Below the pieces are notes generated by a model that saw only the letters and a list, made by a program, of their open reading frames with translations, did not search any database and was not told the origin of the DNA. DNA of 64,000 nucleotides from Cryptomeria japonica. Taxonomy: Eukaryota; Streptophyta; Pinopsida; Cupressales; Cupressaceae. Every line of letters begins with the position of its first letter. Position 1 is the stretch's first letter. Made by a program: the position numbers and the translations under genes. Of this stretch, positions 48,293 to 60,400 are shown piece after piece. The stretch lies in contig NC_081408.1 in NCBI RefSeq assembly GCF_030272615.1, positions 610,395,673 through 610,459,672 on the forward strand, read 5' to 3'.

Positions 48293-49870
48293 AAAAGTAC
48301 CCCTCTCCAAAAGAAAGAGATGGAATGCATGAAAAAACATGATCTTCTAAAAAAGGAAGGAAGGGATAAGAAGCCTCCAAATCAATATCCCAAAAGAATA
48401 GGAACATGAAGAACATCCTTGAAGCACAAAGAACCTATAGACAATTGTCAAATGATAATTTCTATAATGTTCAAACCTCTAAAACTAAGACGATGGTTGG
48501 GATCAAGAAGAAAACAATATGCATGAGTGCCCCCATTGACACTGCTCAAAAAATCATATGGAAAACAAAGAAAAAACATCTATCCGTTGAAGATATAGAT
48601 GGCACATGAATCTAGATGAGTGACCTCAACGATACTACTCAACTATGCAAAAATAAACTGCCTGTTGAGAATACAAATGCCAATAGTTTGAATAACACTG
48701 ACCAATAGAAGATGGAAGGTCGCATCCATAAAACTAGAATATAAGACAAATACTAAACATACATCCCATTCCAAAGCAAAGACAAGGAAGCAATAGCACC
48801 AATAGTAGAAACCCCCCCATAATGCTGACAAGGAAGAGAGATGATCCAGGTTCACTAAAAATGACTGTTACCAAGTAGTGCATGAAATAGAATTTGAATG
48901 CGCATAAGAAAGTACCTGCAACTAAAAAAAGGTATGTAATCAATACACACATGCATGGGACAAGGATCACAAGGATTTGATGCTTTTATTTAGGGACGCT
49001 CATTGGACAAAGGTGTGATGGAAAAACAAAAGGCACTACACAACCCCCTATGCCACTTTATAATATAGTGCATGTACAAATGAGGTACAATACAATATGC
49101 AAAATCCCCAAAAACTATACACAAAAGTGGCACTTATATTAGTGCATCTACAAGCAAATAAGTGCATGAAAAGGATGCTCAAAATGTCCAAATATGAAAA
49201 AATACTAGAAATACATATAGAATAGCCTACAAGAAGCCATCCAACGTAACCAAAAAGTTTCTAGTAGCCAAAATGAGTAATCATCCATAAAGTGAAAAAA
49301 AAAGATTGAATAAAAACTACCAAGGACAAAATATAGAAAAAATAGAAGAAAATTTGGATAGAGAATTGAACCACCTTTCCAATGATATCTGGTTTTTAAA
49401 AGAAAAAAAAATTGAATGTGCAAGTTATGGCCTCAGAAGCATAAAAAAGAGAGCTGAATTCAATGACTTGTTGTAGTCGCCAAGAGAAAAATCAAATCAA
49501 ACCACTTATAGATTCGAATATCCCTCTAAACTAGCTTTCCAATGATATGTGGAAGTCAACAAATGGATGCCATATGAGCAAGTTATAGTAAAAAAACCAA
49601 CTACATGTTAAAATAGGCTTAAAGGCTTGAAAGGGTTTCTAAATATACAAACTTTATGACAACAACAACTTTCCAAAAATAGAAGCTTCCTAAAAATATA
49701 AAAAATTTGAAATAGCAACTTACCAAAAAATTTGGATGCCCATTTTGCTCCAAAAGTTGATAAAAAATCTCCCACCTCTAAATCCACACAAGAAGGCAAA
49801 TATGAGACCCTACAACACTTATGAGAAAAGAAACCCTCAAATCTTGAGAAGGGGTTTGTTGAATCCACAC

Positions 49871-49880
49871 TATGATACCA
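49871..49880 (-). promoter_or_regulatory. Primer-binding site of the copia-like element
   Basis: On the minus strand TGGTATCATA follows directly after the LTR end. TGGTATCA is the usual start of the initiator-Met tRNA site of copia elements. Confidence 0.75.
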
Positions 49881-49973
49881 TGTTGGAGTTTATCACTCAT
49901 ACCATAACTCCCAAACATCACCTGCAATCAAACACTTGTCACGAAATAAGAGAGAAGCAAAGAACTACGGAGG
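49881..49973 (-). repeat. Truncated 5' LTR of the copia-like element
   Basis: It starts TGTTGGAGTTTATCACTC on the plus strand and matches 37699-37795. The match ends near the GGAG at 49972, after which unrelated sequence begins. About 140 bp of LTR are missing. Confidence 0.7.
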
Positions 49974-51445
49974 TGATGTAGGGGCATCCTTGGATGCATT
50001 TTATGTCATGTTGCACAATTTTGGTTTTTGATGAGGTTTGACTTGTTTTGGGCAAATAAGGTCATTTCAAACCATTTGGGGCCATTCAAAACCATGTTTT
50101 AATGTTTTAGTGGTTAGGGGTGAAAGTTGTCAAAAATTGCAAAATATTGTCAATGTTGTTAACAAAAAAGATTTAAAATTTGTCATTTTTGTTAAGAAGG
50201 AATTTCCGTATGGGTATCATGGTACCAGGACAAGAGATACCAGGTTAAATCCCTTTTTGAGGTGATGGCATGTGGCAACACTCTTTCCTACACGTTTCCT
50301 AGTTCCTTAAGCCTTGCTTTGATTGGCAACCTCTAGTATCTTGTTATCTTGAGCTTTTTGGTTAAGCCTTGTGTTGTGGCATTGGTTATGTCCCTTGTGG
50401 CTGGTTTCCAATTGTGGTTGTTGCCTATGTTTATGTCCTTTGGTTGTTAGGTGTCAGCCTAGGTTTAGAGTGTGTGTGGGACCTTATGTCATTCTCCTGA
50501 GCACGAGGGGTGGACCTTATTGGTTCCACATGGTCGGGTGGTTTGATGCCTTCTTCCATTGGGATTTCCCTTCGTTGGATGTTTGTGAGCGTGATGTGGA
50601 TTCCTTATCTTTTCAACTTGATCTTGGATTATTGGAGCAGATTATCATGTATCTTGTGATTGGAGACATCATTGTAATTATATGTACTTGAGATATTAGA
50701 ATTGTAATTGAGGCTATGATTCATCACTATAGTAGACATTCTATATAGGTAGAGATATTCTTGTAAGACATCATATGAATCTTGGATGATTGTTATTCTT
50801 GTAGATAGAGTTTATGGTTCCTTGTTGGAATAGATAATGTTGTTTGGACTAGAATTATGTGTATTGTATGTTATTGAGATATGAATAATGTATTAGAATT
50901 GTATGAATTCCTCTACTAGAAAATAGTTAACATTAATACTTTAGAAATTTCATGAATATCTTATGGTTGGGATCATTGGGTAGGAATATTTGGATTTGGA
51001 GCTATAAGACGAACCTCTCATATTAGTTGTATTTTATGCTTAAATAACATGAGTTATTGATATTGTGGGTAATGGATTATTGTAGATGGAAATATATCTT
51101 ATGCTTGAATGATGATTTAGTAAAATATTTATTTGCCTATGAACTTAGTTGTAATGCATATTGGGATTAATGTAGGAAAGAAAGTGGTAGAGTTCTATGA
51201 TGTTGTTTATGTTCTTAATGTTATGATGAGTAATGGTGTTGAGATACCCTAGGGAATGTTAATTCTATGTGATGTGAGTTTATTTTTACTTGCGTAATTA
51301 TGTTCACTTGTTCATGTTTAATTGATGTATGCATTTATTGGAGATTATGTTAGTATGTATGTGTAATGACAGATCTTAATTTTTTTTAATCTCTATTTTC
51401 CTTGTTAGTTGGTTAGTTCTCTATGGTATTTTGGTGGGCATTACA
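49974..51445. other. Unassigned repeat-like DNA
   Basis: The block begins TGATGTAGGGGCATCC exactly where the copia LTR is cut and ends ..GGGCATTACA exactly where the LINE-3 sequence begins, so it looks like an inserted LTR-type block with TG..CA ends. The flanks do not share a 5-mer, so this is not proved. It is GT-rich in its first half and TTGTTAT-rich later. An ORF at 50371-50691 has no domain. Confidence 0.4.
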
Positions 51446-52500
51446 CGCATGAAAGAACTTTGTGGTTTTGTCTCCAACAATGAGAGAGTTCTCTCTAGCT
51501 TTCCCCTCGCTAGTATTCCTCTTTCCTAGCAATTAGTTCTGAATATTTTTCCTTCAATTATTTCTCTTTATTGAAGTCTTTTAAGCATATTCCTTTTTTT
51601 TATTACTTTTTCATTAGGTTCCTCTAATTCCATTTCTATAATCTCTTTCTTCTGGAATATTTTTTTGAAGGTATCTGTATTCCATTATTTCAATTTATCT
51701 TTAATGAAACCTAAACGTTTCACAAAACATAAGCTAATCGTACCTTGAAAAATGTCACTATCCTTCCACCAATTCCTTAATTTGTCCTTTAGAGTAGGAT
51801 CCCACCACTACATGTTTTCAAATTTAAAGTATCCTTTCTTTGGTCTCCCACCTTCTTTCAGTTTGAGTTGTACGAGGTGGTCCGATAGGGACAAAGGAAG
51901 TATGGTAGATACCCATTATGTGTCTTTTCTAGCTCATGTGCCTCTAATAAAAAATGGTCTAACCTTTCTGCAATACTGGTGAACCCTACTCTCCTATTTG
52001 TCTATGTCAAATTCTTTGAGACATAGTATATCACTTCCATATTTTGAACGATTAATTTTATTTAGTCCTCCGCTCTTTTCTGATTAATTGAAAATTGAAT
52101 TGAAGTCCTTGCCAAGGATGAAGAAATCCTTATTTTCCTCCTTGAATCTATGTTGGATAGATTCCCAAAGCCCAACCTTTTCCTCTATTTTTGTGGGCCC
52201 ATAAACATTAATCAAAGTAAAATTTGTATGTGTTGCCTTGCATCTTACTGTATACATTATCCAACTATCTTCCTCCATATTCATTGTAACCTCTGAGGAA
52301 TTGGGGTTCCATATAATCCCAATCCCTCTTGAACTACCATGCACATTCACAAATTCCCCCTGCCATCTTCGTTTGTATTTCATGAATTTCTGACCCTCCT
52401 CTTGACTGATCTTTGTCTCTTGAAGTATAACTATATCTATTGCAATCTTATCTAGGATGGTGCTTAAGAGCGCATCGCTTGAGAGATTACTGACATTCCA
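51446..52500 (-). pseudogene. LINE-3 ORF2: endonuclease domain only
   Basis: Minus-strand signs run from LTWNVSNLSSDALL (near 52500) through VILQETKISQEEG to the open stretch 52383-52084. There RGIGIIWNPNSSEV, LINVYGPTK and ILGKDFNSIFN read as the endonuclease; the family's GDFN box shows as GKDFN. Then come FEFDIDK-like and SLSDHLVQLKLKEG (51850-51900), ending at KTTKFFHA. RT is absent. Confidence 0.8.
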
Positions 52501-52569
52501 TGTGAGGATTTTTATTATTGTCCAAGGGATGCCTTTGCTCCCTTGGATTGTTTTAGAAATGTTGTCACC

Positions 52570-53711
52570 CTTATCAACCCCTTTTCCCTGGCCTCTTCTT
52601 CTCTTTTTTGGTTGTTTGTTTTCCTGTCCCTGCTTTTCTTTGCTCTTCCCAACACTTGATCCATTGATTGGCTAATGCATCTTGGGTCCAAATTAGCCAA
52701 TTTGTCACTTGCGATCCCCTCATCATCCGTCTATCATTCTTCATCGTTGTCCTTTCCTTTCTCTTTTTTAAAGTCATCTCTAATTTTTCCTTGTTATTCA
52801 TTGTTTTCCCTTGGGCACATAGGAGAGGAGCTTGGGGCATTGTCATCTTCCATCCCCGATTCCCATCTTTTTCGTGGTGGATCCATTGTCTTTCTCTCCT
52901 ATTTTTTGTTATTTATATCAACAATTGTTCTAGACTATTCCTTAAGGTTTGGATTCTTCAGAATCCACTTCTCCGTTGTTTTCAAGGCAACTTTGCAGTT
53001 ATTAATTTTATGATCCCTATGATTGCATCTTAGGTAGAAGAATTTGTCCTCTTGAATTTCTACTTTTTGAATCCAGTGTTTTCCATCAATGCAGAGAAGA
53101 ATTTCCTTGGAATTTGTTTGACAACTATGCAATATTTATTCTTGCATATAGATATGAATCACCATTCGCCAAGTCCGCGTCTATTTCCATACTAGTCCCC
53201 AGTGATCTACCAAGTTTTTCCAAACATTCCTCTAACCAATATTCTAGGGGTAGATTATATAACTGAATCCATAATGGAGATTCATATGGATCCAAAATTA
53301 ATCGGTTAAAATTTGAAAACCACTTCTGCATGTATAGAGGGTGTCCATCCATTTCCCATAATCGTCACTATAATACCTTCTTCCTTTCCTCTTGAGAGGC
53401 AAAAATCACAATGAAAAAACCTTTTGGCATAAATCTTGTAATGACTTTTGTTTTCCAAGAATTTGTGATCTAGGCCCTAATTTTTGCCCTCTCATTCCTT
53501 GGCCCAATAAATCTACATATAATTGCCAATTCCTCCAAAAATCTAGATCCAAAGAAGTTTCATCTAATAAATCAATGGTTTGTAGGACATGTTATTTTCA
53601 CGCTCTTGGATTTGTTGCCTCCTCAAGGGTTCTTCGTTTCTTCACACTCTTTTGCGCCCATTTTTTTCTCTCACCAATTCGCTCCTTCCGTTGCCTTCAC
53701 TCACTCCATTA
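52570..53711 (-). pseudogene. LINE-3 ORF1: DUF4283-like with damaged CCHC knuckle
   Basis: The open stretch 53352-53125 has the DUF4283 core (LYMQKWFSNFNRLILDP, LWIQLYNLPLEYW). It corresponds to WTPNFNPLNLEIYETPVW in LINE-1. The knuckle (FFYLRCNHRDHKINNC near 53040-52990) lacks the first Cys. The C-terminal LDPRCISQSMDQVLGRAK stretch ends near 52600. Several stops occur. It would bind RNA and is defective. Confidence 0.8.
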
Positions 53712-54080
53712 GTATTATTATAATTTGATTTATATTTTAGAAGGTTTTTTAGCTAGAAAAAATAATTTAATTAAGAGGTTGGAATATAAATAAGCTTTAT
53801 GGTTGAAAGACGTAGTTTGTTTTGTAAATACAAAAAGATTGTTCTTACTCTTCTTATGCTTTTATTAAGATCAATTATAATCAATATTTTATAAATATAA
53901 ATAAAATTATCTAATCTTAAACTAATAATTAATAAAATTAAAGTTTAAGATTAATTTTATTATTATAATTATAATTGTATACATTTTTTAATTAAATTAG
54001 GATTATGTTTTTAAGAAAAATGTATATTTTTACTATAATTATTAATACTATATGTTATTAAAGTGAGTTATAATTAATAT
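53712..54080. other. AT-rich spacer without a recognised feature
   Basis: Only AT-rich sequence with no ORF of interest lies here. It ends in the left copy of the SINE target duplication (54063-54080). Confidence 0.5.
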
Positions 54081-54246
54081 ATGATTATGTCCTTTCGAGA
54101 TTAAATCCTTTGGGCCACACATTAAACCCACAGACCCCACCTGGGTGCGACTGGGTAACTCGACTCTTTCGGCCAGGACAAGGTTTGAACCTGCATCGAT
54201 TGTCTGTGTCTTTCAATGGCTCAACCAACAGGTCTACACTTTGTGG
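54081..54246 (-). mobile_element. tRNA-derived SINE with perfect 18-bp target duplication
   Basis: The element is flanked by a perfect direct repeat GTGAGTTATAATTAATAT at 54063-54080 and 54247-54264. On the minus strand it contains TGGTTGAGCCATT, an A-box-like motif, and GGTTCAAACCTTG, a good B box, about 45 bp apart, giving a pol III promoter. It ends AAATCTCGAAAGGACATAAT without a clear poly(A). The perfect duplication suggests a recent insertion. Confidence 0.85.
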
Positions 54247-54659
54247 GTGAGTTATAATTAATATTACATAAATGTAATCAAAATAATATAATTTTTAATT
54301 AACACTAATTTAAAATTATAATAATTAAGAACTACAACATACACATTTTTAACATATAATATAGAAATTATTATTATCAATTTGTAAAACTCTATCCATT
54401 TTAAAAATTTAATTTATTTTTAATCAAATTTTTAATATTAAGTTTCAATTTTTTTTTTTGATTGGTAAAAGTCTAGTATTATATTGATACTAATACGAAA
54501 TTTACATAAGCAACTTACAACATAGATATGGTATCCCACAATTTGATTTTGTTACAAGAAATTACTTCTTCCCCTTCAAAATGGGAACCACAACTTCATA
54601 CCCAGTTTAAAGATAACATAAACATCTATTACAAGTCCAATATCATAAACAACCAAACC

Positions 54660-55073
54660 CTAAAATCTAAATCCTTCATCATACTCATCAAAACCACCAA
54701 ATTCAACAAAAAATCTTACTAGTTCAAATCCTTTCCTCTCGACATCTCTTAGTTGATCTAGAAGTCTTCCTTTTTGAAGATTGTTTTCTAGTTTTCTCTT
54801 CTTGGCTTCCTTGGAACTTGAAGCATGCTCCATTTGTTTCCAGTTGCAAAGATACTCCTTGATGTGGTTCCATCCTCCTTGTGCCTCTGTCCAACATGTC
54901 TCTCTGTCACTATCTACACCCCATAAGAGGAATAACCTCAATGACGACACAAACTCTGCATCACGAACCCATTCCCCACTCTTTGTGATAAACCCTTCTC
55001 CCATCTGGCCATTGCCATGAAAGCATCCATCCCAAACTTCCATTCTTCCCTCACACACTCTCACATTACCCAT
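54660..55073 (-). pseudogene. Terminal ORF of LINE-4, function unknown
   Basis: An open frame of 137 codons starts at ATG 55073 and ends at 54660. It contains WGVDSDRETCWTEAQGGWNH, then a basic stretch KEAKKRKLENNLQKGRLLD, and ends acidic/aromatic (VEFGGFDEYDEGFRF). In another frame upstream, YRMNTNVASIFIAFCLELGN reads well to about 55030, so a frameshift within a longer protein is likely. It lies after RNase H, as does the ORF at 14285-15010. Family not recognised. Confidence 0.45.
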
Positions 55074-55699
55074 TTCACGTCTTCCTTATTCCCCAACTCC
55101 AAACAAAAAGCAATAAAGATTGAGGCAACATTTGTATTCATGCGATATCTGAGTTCATATAACCCTCTCCCAAGAACACATCCACTATCCTCAGAAATGC
55201 ATGTCTTCAATCTTAAAAATATTCCTCATTCTCTCTTCTGAGATCTTTCCCATGAATGCAAGTTGTTGCTTGGCCGTTAGGAGTGAAATGTTCATTTCCA
55301 TGATCGGTTTGAAAGCACCTGTCAATACCAAACTCTCCCTATAAATACCACCACCCTTTCAAACTACACCACTTTCCTAAAATAATTGCTTCAAATACCT
55401 TATTTTGTGGTTATTTTATTCTATTTCATCATTTCTTAGTCAATTTACACCAATTCATACGAATATGTCACCTCCATCAATAAATGCAATTACTTCATCA
55501 TCAGTATTCTTACCAACGATGGTGTACTGCATGTTAATCCACTTCAACATGATTTAATCTTTCTCTCTTTGTCCTCACACACTTGAGGAAACACCCATCC
55601 CATTAGTCCTTTCTCCACTCTTACATTACTTCTGCATCAAGTTGCACTTCTCTAAAATCTTCCCATCATTTAAGCATATTGCCTTCTCTATTTACACAA

Positions 55700-56075
55700 C
55701 CCCAGTTCAATGGCTTATCCACCACCCTGTTGCCTTCTCGCTTGATATGAGAAATTTTGAATTCTTGAAAGTGATTCAATTTGGAATTAATAATCTTGAT
55801 AAACTTGTTTAATTTCTAATTTTGCGCTTCTCCCTTCACAATTGAGTTTACTATAACTTGAGAGTTGCCCTCAAACTAAAGTTTTGATACTGAAAGTCGA
55901 ATAGCTAGATTGATTGCAAGAAGCGCCACATGAGCTTCTGTTTCATTATTAGTTACTTCTTCCAATTTTTGGACACCGATTGCTCATATGTTTCCAGATT
56001 CATACTTGGCTACACAACTCGCACCCGAGAGGTCAACAAACCTTTTGACGTCCCCTCAATTTAATTTTAATCCAC
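55700..56075 (-). pseudogene. LINE-4 RNase H domain relic
   Basis: On the minus strand it reads ASCVAKYESGNI, then EEVTNNETEAHVALLAINLA (the ..NNE.EA motif), then FEGNSQVIVNSI, where Asn replaces the usual catalytic Asp of GDSQ. It ends KISHIKREGNRVVDKPLN. The N-terminal strand is mutated and stops occur at two places. This is the plant-LINE type of RNase H and is inactive. Confidence 0.75.
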
Positions 56076-56099
56076 CCTTTCACTAACCTTTGCCATACA

Positions 56100-56630
56100 A
56101 CTTCTTCTTTTTATTGCTAAAGTAGATCAACCCATTGAGACCCATTAATAGACCAGTATTAAGTGTCAAATTTTATTTTTATTATTTTTAACTATAAAAT
56201 ATTTACATATAGAACAAATATTTCTTGAAATTTTGTAAAAAAAATTAGATTATGTTAGTGGATCCCAATTAAAAACATTTTAACTAATCAAATTGTCAAA
56301 AAAATAATTTTTAACATATAAATTTTTAAAGTAAATTATTTTTAAAAAATAAACAAATACTTACCTTGAATTGGTTGAAATAAATTTTTTATAACTAATT
56401 ATATCAATTAAAACTAACAATAATCACTAGATAAAACCGAATACTTTTAACCATGCTCAAAAACTTTCATTCGTTCCCTCATTTATAGTGTGCCAGGCCC
56501 ATCGTGCTTTTAAAACATTTAAGTGTGTAACGGTAAACAACGTTGAAAGACAGAGAGACAAAGAAAATGTTTGTTGGGGTGAAGGAATGAAGTGAAGGCG
56601 ACATCCTACATGAAATTATCCGTGATTTTT
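56100..56630. other. Spacer between LINE-4 and the LRR gene
   Basis: AT-rich DNA without an ORF. From about 56500 the composition becomes more balanced, consistent with the start of the LRR gene promoter and leader. Confidence 0.4.
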
Positions 56631-56635
56631 TTCAT

Positions 56636-56905
56636 CGACAGAACATCGAATGTAGTTTCTCTGAAGCTCCTCGGATGACATAGCGTTTGAGGTGCGTTTT
56701 ACATGGCTGCATAGCCGCTTTTCCTGAATGCCCAATGAAGGCTGTCGTCAGAGGAAAGCATTAGAAATTTACAAATAAGGCAGCCATTAATCGACAGAAA
56801 TTACATCAAATGCAGTGTCTCCGAAGCTCCTCGGACATGCCCACCGGAGGCTGTCGTTGGTAGTAATTAGAAGAAAGCAATATAAATTTACAGATAAGGC
56901 AGCCA
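56636..56905 (+). repeat. Tandem-duplicated leader of the LRR gene
   Basis: Two units share, in order, ATCGACAGAA, TCTCTGAAGCTCCTCGGA (TCTCCGAAGCTCCTCGGA in the second), GGCTGTCGT, AATTTACAAATAAGGCAGCCA (one base different in the second). They start at about 56636 and 56790, so the unit is about 150 bp in copy 1 and about 115 in copy 2. The second copy ends directly at the ATG context GGCTATGGC. Confidence 0.85.
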
Positions 56906-56909
56906 GGCT

Positions 56910-57450
56910 ATGGCAAAATCCAGCTTGTGTTTAAGCTCCTTTACTGTCAATTCCCTCCAATGTTTTCCTTTTAAAGGATATGGAACACACACAAAATATT
57001 ATCTAAGACTAGGATTAAAAGGCCATGTAAGACAACGCAGACGGTCTACCCTCGCTGGTATCGTTGCCATTTCCTCTGTTGCCTCTTCTGGTAAGTATAC
57101 GAAAAAGATTCAACATGAATTAGAACTAATTGAATGTTTTATAATTGATAGATGAATGTATATGGGTTTTGATCTTCACAGTAATTGACGCACGAATTGC
57201 TGCTGCCAAGTGTACAGGAAGGTTGGACCTTAGTGAATGTGGTGAGTATATCAAAACTTTGGCCCTTGAATTAATGGTGATTATGATAGATGCGGTCGGG
57301 GAAAATATCTGAAGAGTTGAACGAATTCTCGGTTTGGGTATTGGTCATTTATAGAAAAGGCATCATCAAAGTGCATTCATATCCGAGATTTATGAGTAAC
57401 TTCAAAATGAAGCGAATGGAGTAGATTCTTAGGTTCGTTGTATATTTGGT

Positions 57451-57494
<44 letters not shown>

Positions 57495-60400
57495 CAAGTA
57501 GTAACAGGGAGAATTGGGAAGCCTCTGGGGTTCTAAAAATTTAACGGGCACTCCCCTGTCTGGCCGTAGGTTAGCTCTATTATGCGTGTTATTGCCAAGG
57601 TCCAAACACACAGCCATTATTCACGTCTATCAATGATGTAATTATTTGGTCTATATTCCTGGGTTTTCTTTGGCTCATCATAGGTGAGGTTAAAGATTGC
57701 AGGCCTTGGGGTAAGTAACATGGGTAATCCTTGAATTTACTCCATAATTATTACACTGCAATGTCATTCTTTAAGATGCATATATCTGTATCTCTAATAA
57801 ATATACATTCTAATCGTTAACACAAAAACCTTACCATATATTCCATGAAGTTATAGGTCACCTTACTGCTTGGAGAGGGATTTTGAACTTGAGTATCCCA
57901 CACTGCAACTCTAGGGATTTCGTGCATGTTATTTTGATTGAAGCATTTTCTTGATGTTAAATTTCTACATGTTTTTTAGAGTCATTCCCTCAGCATTTCC
58001 TAATTAGACCTTATAAAATATGCTGAAACTGTAGACCATGAATAGTAACAGTCAGCTATGCAACTGTATCATATTTAGAAGCGAGCAATCTCAGCTGTCT
58101 TTATGAAAACAATATTCATATAATGCACTCTTTGAACAAAACAGATTATTGGTGTAGTTTGGATTGTTTATTAAGGAGAATCATAGAAACACCAATGGGT
58201 TGGCAGCATATGGAGGCAGGAGAGTACCAAAGTTGTTCCTCTAATAAAGTCAACTTTCTTAAAAATGTTTTCATGTAGACTCTTTTTATATCTTTAGAGT
58301 TATTTGGACAGTTATAAATTCTCTAGCCTATTCAAATTGTTATTTAATGATGTTTTGCTTTTATCAATGGAGATCTGTACCGATGCTTGCTTAAATGATC
58401 AATACTGTGTCATAGGAACCCCAAAAGCTGGTCCTTGTAACTTTAATTTCCTTGACAAGTGAGCTCAGATATATTATGCCACAAATAATGCTGATAATAG
58501 ATTGGTAGATGGTAGCATTTGGGATACTGACATCTTACCCGATTTTAATAAATCCAATGCTTTTTTAGTTGGAGCAATTATTTGGCTATATATAGCTATG
58601 ATCTTGAGCTTATGCACTGAAATATTGCAGGATTAAGCGAAGTTCCCAAAGAAGTATTCTATATTTTAGATCTAGAGGACCTTTCACTCTCGGGAAATAA
58701 CATCAGTATCATCCCCAATGAGATTGGAAACCTTAAAAGGGTATGCTCCTTCCTTCAGCTTTTTAATTTGGAGACTAGAGCTATATGCTTTAATTGGTTT
58801 TTATGCAGTACCATAGACATTTGGTTTTGTATGTTACATACTGGGTCTATACAGGAAAAAATCAAGGTACTAATGATCTTCCTAGTAAGACATGATATTT
58901 CAATGGTCCATGAAAGTGTATCATAATGCTTTGGGCAGATTGCATGATTCTTGTATCAGTGTTTGGATCACACTTCATGCCTGTCATCAGAAAGAAAATA
59001 AAAGATGATGACTTGCAGAGCCTTGTTAATGGAAGGGGAGGAGGAATATGAAAACTGAGTTGAACGTGGGAGTCCTCTCTCTTTGGCTTAGTCGTTTGTT
59101 GGTTGAGTGCCTAAAGGCTCTTGATCTCAACGCCCTTGCATCCCTTCTCTCCCTCCATAAAGCTGCTAAGAAGAATCATGGTAGTGATTTTGATGAGCAC
59201 ATGTAATGTTCCCAGTTGGACAACCTTAGGAAATAGACAGATTTCCTAATACGTGAAAGTTGAAATATAAAATGCCAAACTAGATGCTAAGTCCCAATGA
59301 ATAAATTCCAAACAGCAGTATAGTTAGCGGTAATCAATTGGAAAACCCTTATTCATAAAAAATATTCAACTATGAGACAGCAGATCTAACATTCACTGTG
59401 CTGTCATGAATTTTGGAAACTCTCAACTGCCAAAATATTCAAGTTTGACAGCAGATCACTGGCAGATATAAATATGAACAACAGATGTAAAGACTAGAAG
59501 CATTTATAAATTCTCCTATCTGGTTTATGGCAGCTGAGAAATGCCCCTTTTGAAAATATTCATAAACTGTTTGCCTTTGTATTTTTTAATTTAATGCAAT
59601 AATGCAATAATGAACAACATCAAAGTCAATCCAACATTTTTGACCAAAATTTATGCAACATGACTAGAGACTATTGCCTAGATCCAGTGCACAGCTGATT
59701 GCTTTTCAAAATATTCATAAACCCTACTATGCATTTGTATTTTCTGATTTAATGCAATAGTGGAATAATGAACAACATCAGGGTTTACTCTAGCTAACGT
59801 GCGATAGGAGTCCTAAATATGACCTCAATACATACAACGTGAAATTTTTTAGTATCTATTATTAATAACGACCAACATCACAACCAAACCAATTTAACCA
59901 AAATTTATGCAGCATGACTAGAGACTATCAGCTGATTCCTTTTCAAAATATTCATAAACACTACGCCTTTGTATTTTGTGATTTAATGTAATAGTGGACT
60001 AATGAACAACATCAGGATTTACTTTAGCTAACTTGCAATAGGAGTCCTAAATATGACCTCAATACATATGACATGAAATATTTCAGTATCTACTATGAAT
60101 CCATGCTGTTTTACTATTTGGAAATTTGAATACAATCATGAGAGCATCCATACAACAGGGTTTACTTTAGCCAATTTGCAATAGAAGTTCTAAATATGGC
60201 CTCAAAATATACATAAAATCCATATTAACAGAGTATATGGAACTGATCCATGCTGTTGTAGTATTCAGGTACATTTTTGATAGCCAAATATGGATACCGT
60301 AGGAGTAATAGAGAGTATCTAGTAACTTAGGCTCAGAGTTCAACCATCAGCACTTCATCAGAGTTTCTGTATTACTATTTGGAAATTTGAAAACAATCAC

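Larger units (their letters stand above)
37699..49973 (-). mobile_element. Non-coding copia-like LTR element (minus), carrying a nested element
   Basis: The left end is a 233-bp LTR (37699-37931) and the right end a truncated LTR (49881-49973) of the same sequence. A copia-type primer site and polypurine tract lie just inside. Leaving out the nested 38081-48292 element, only about 1.75 kb of internal DNA remain (37932-38080 and 48293-49880), with no gag or pol signature. It is therefore a short non-autonomous element. Its left LTR abuts the transposase-like relic. Its right LTR is cut off by different repeat DNA, so its target duplication cannot be checked. Confidence 0.75.
51446..53711 (-). 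mobile_element. LINE-3 of this window: 5' fragment of a plant LINE
   Basis: On the minus strand it begins near 53711 with ORF1, continues into ORF2, and stops abruptly at 51446 inside the pre-RT segment, at TTKFFHA. The 3' part is missing. It shares LDPRCISQS, GRAK and the same ORF1 core with LINE-1, so it is a close relative. A loss of the 3' part is unusual for LINE insertion and points to a later deletion or replacement. Confidence 0.85.
54449..56075 (-). mobile_element. LINE-4 of this window: 3' fragment with RNase H and a terminal ORF
   Basis: On the minus strand an RNase H domain is followed by about 0.6 kb of degraded sequence, a terminal ORF, and a 3' end with CAATATAATACTAGACTTTTACC and an A run of about 11 at 54449-54459. 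The upstream RT part is absent, so it is 5'-truncated or deleted. I did not find a target duplication. Confidence 0.75.

Noticed and set aside
48643-49423. Hydrophobic minus-strand ORFs inside the copia-like element
   Set aside because: Phe/Leu-rich translations come from AT-rich DNA; no gag, integrase or RT motif is present.
49974-51445. A second solo LTR
   Set aside because: The ends read TG..CA and the borders are sharp, but the flanking 5-mers differ and no partner was found, so I left it as unassigned repeat DNA.
57429-57617. Minus-strand ORF with repeated ER dipeptides
   Set aside because: It is produced by the (CT)n microsatellite in an LRR intron.
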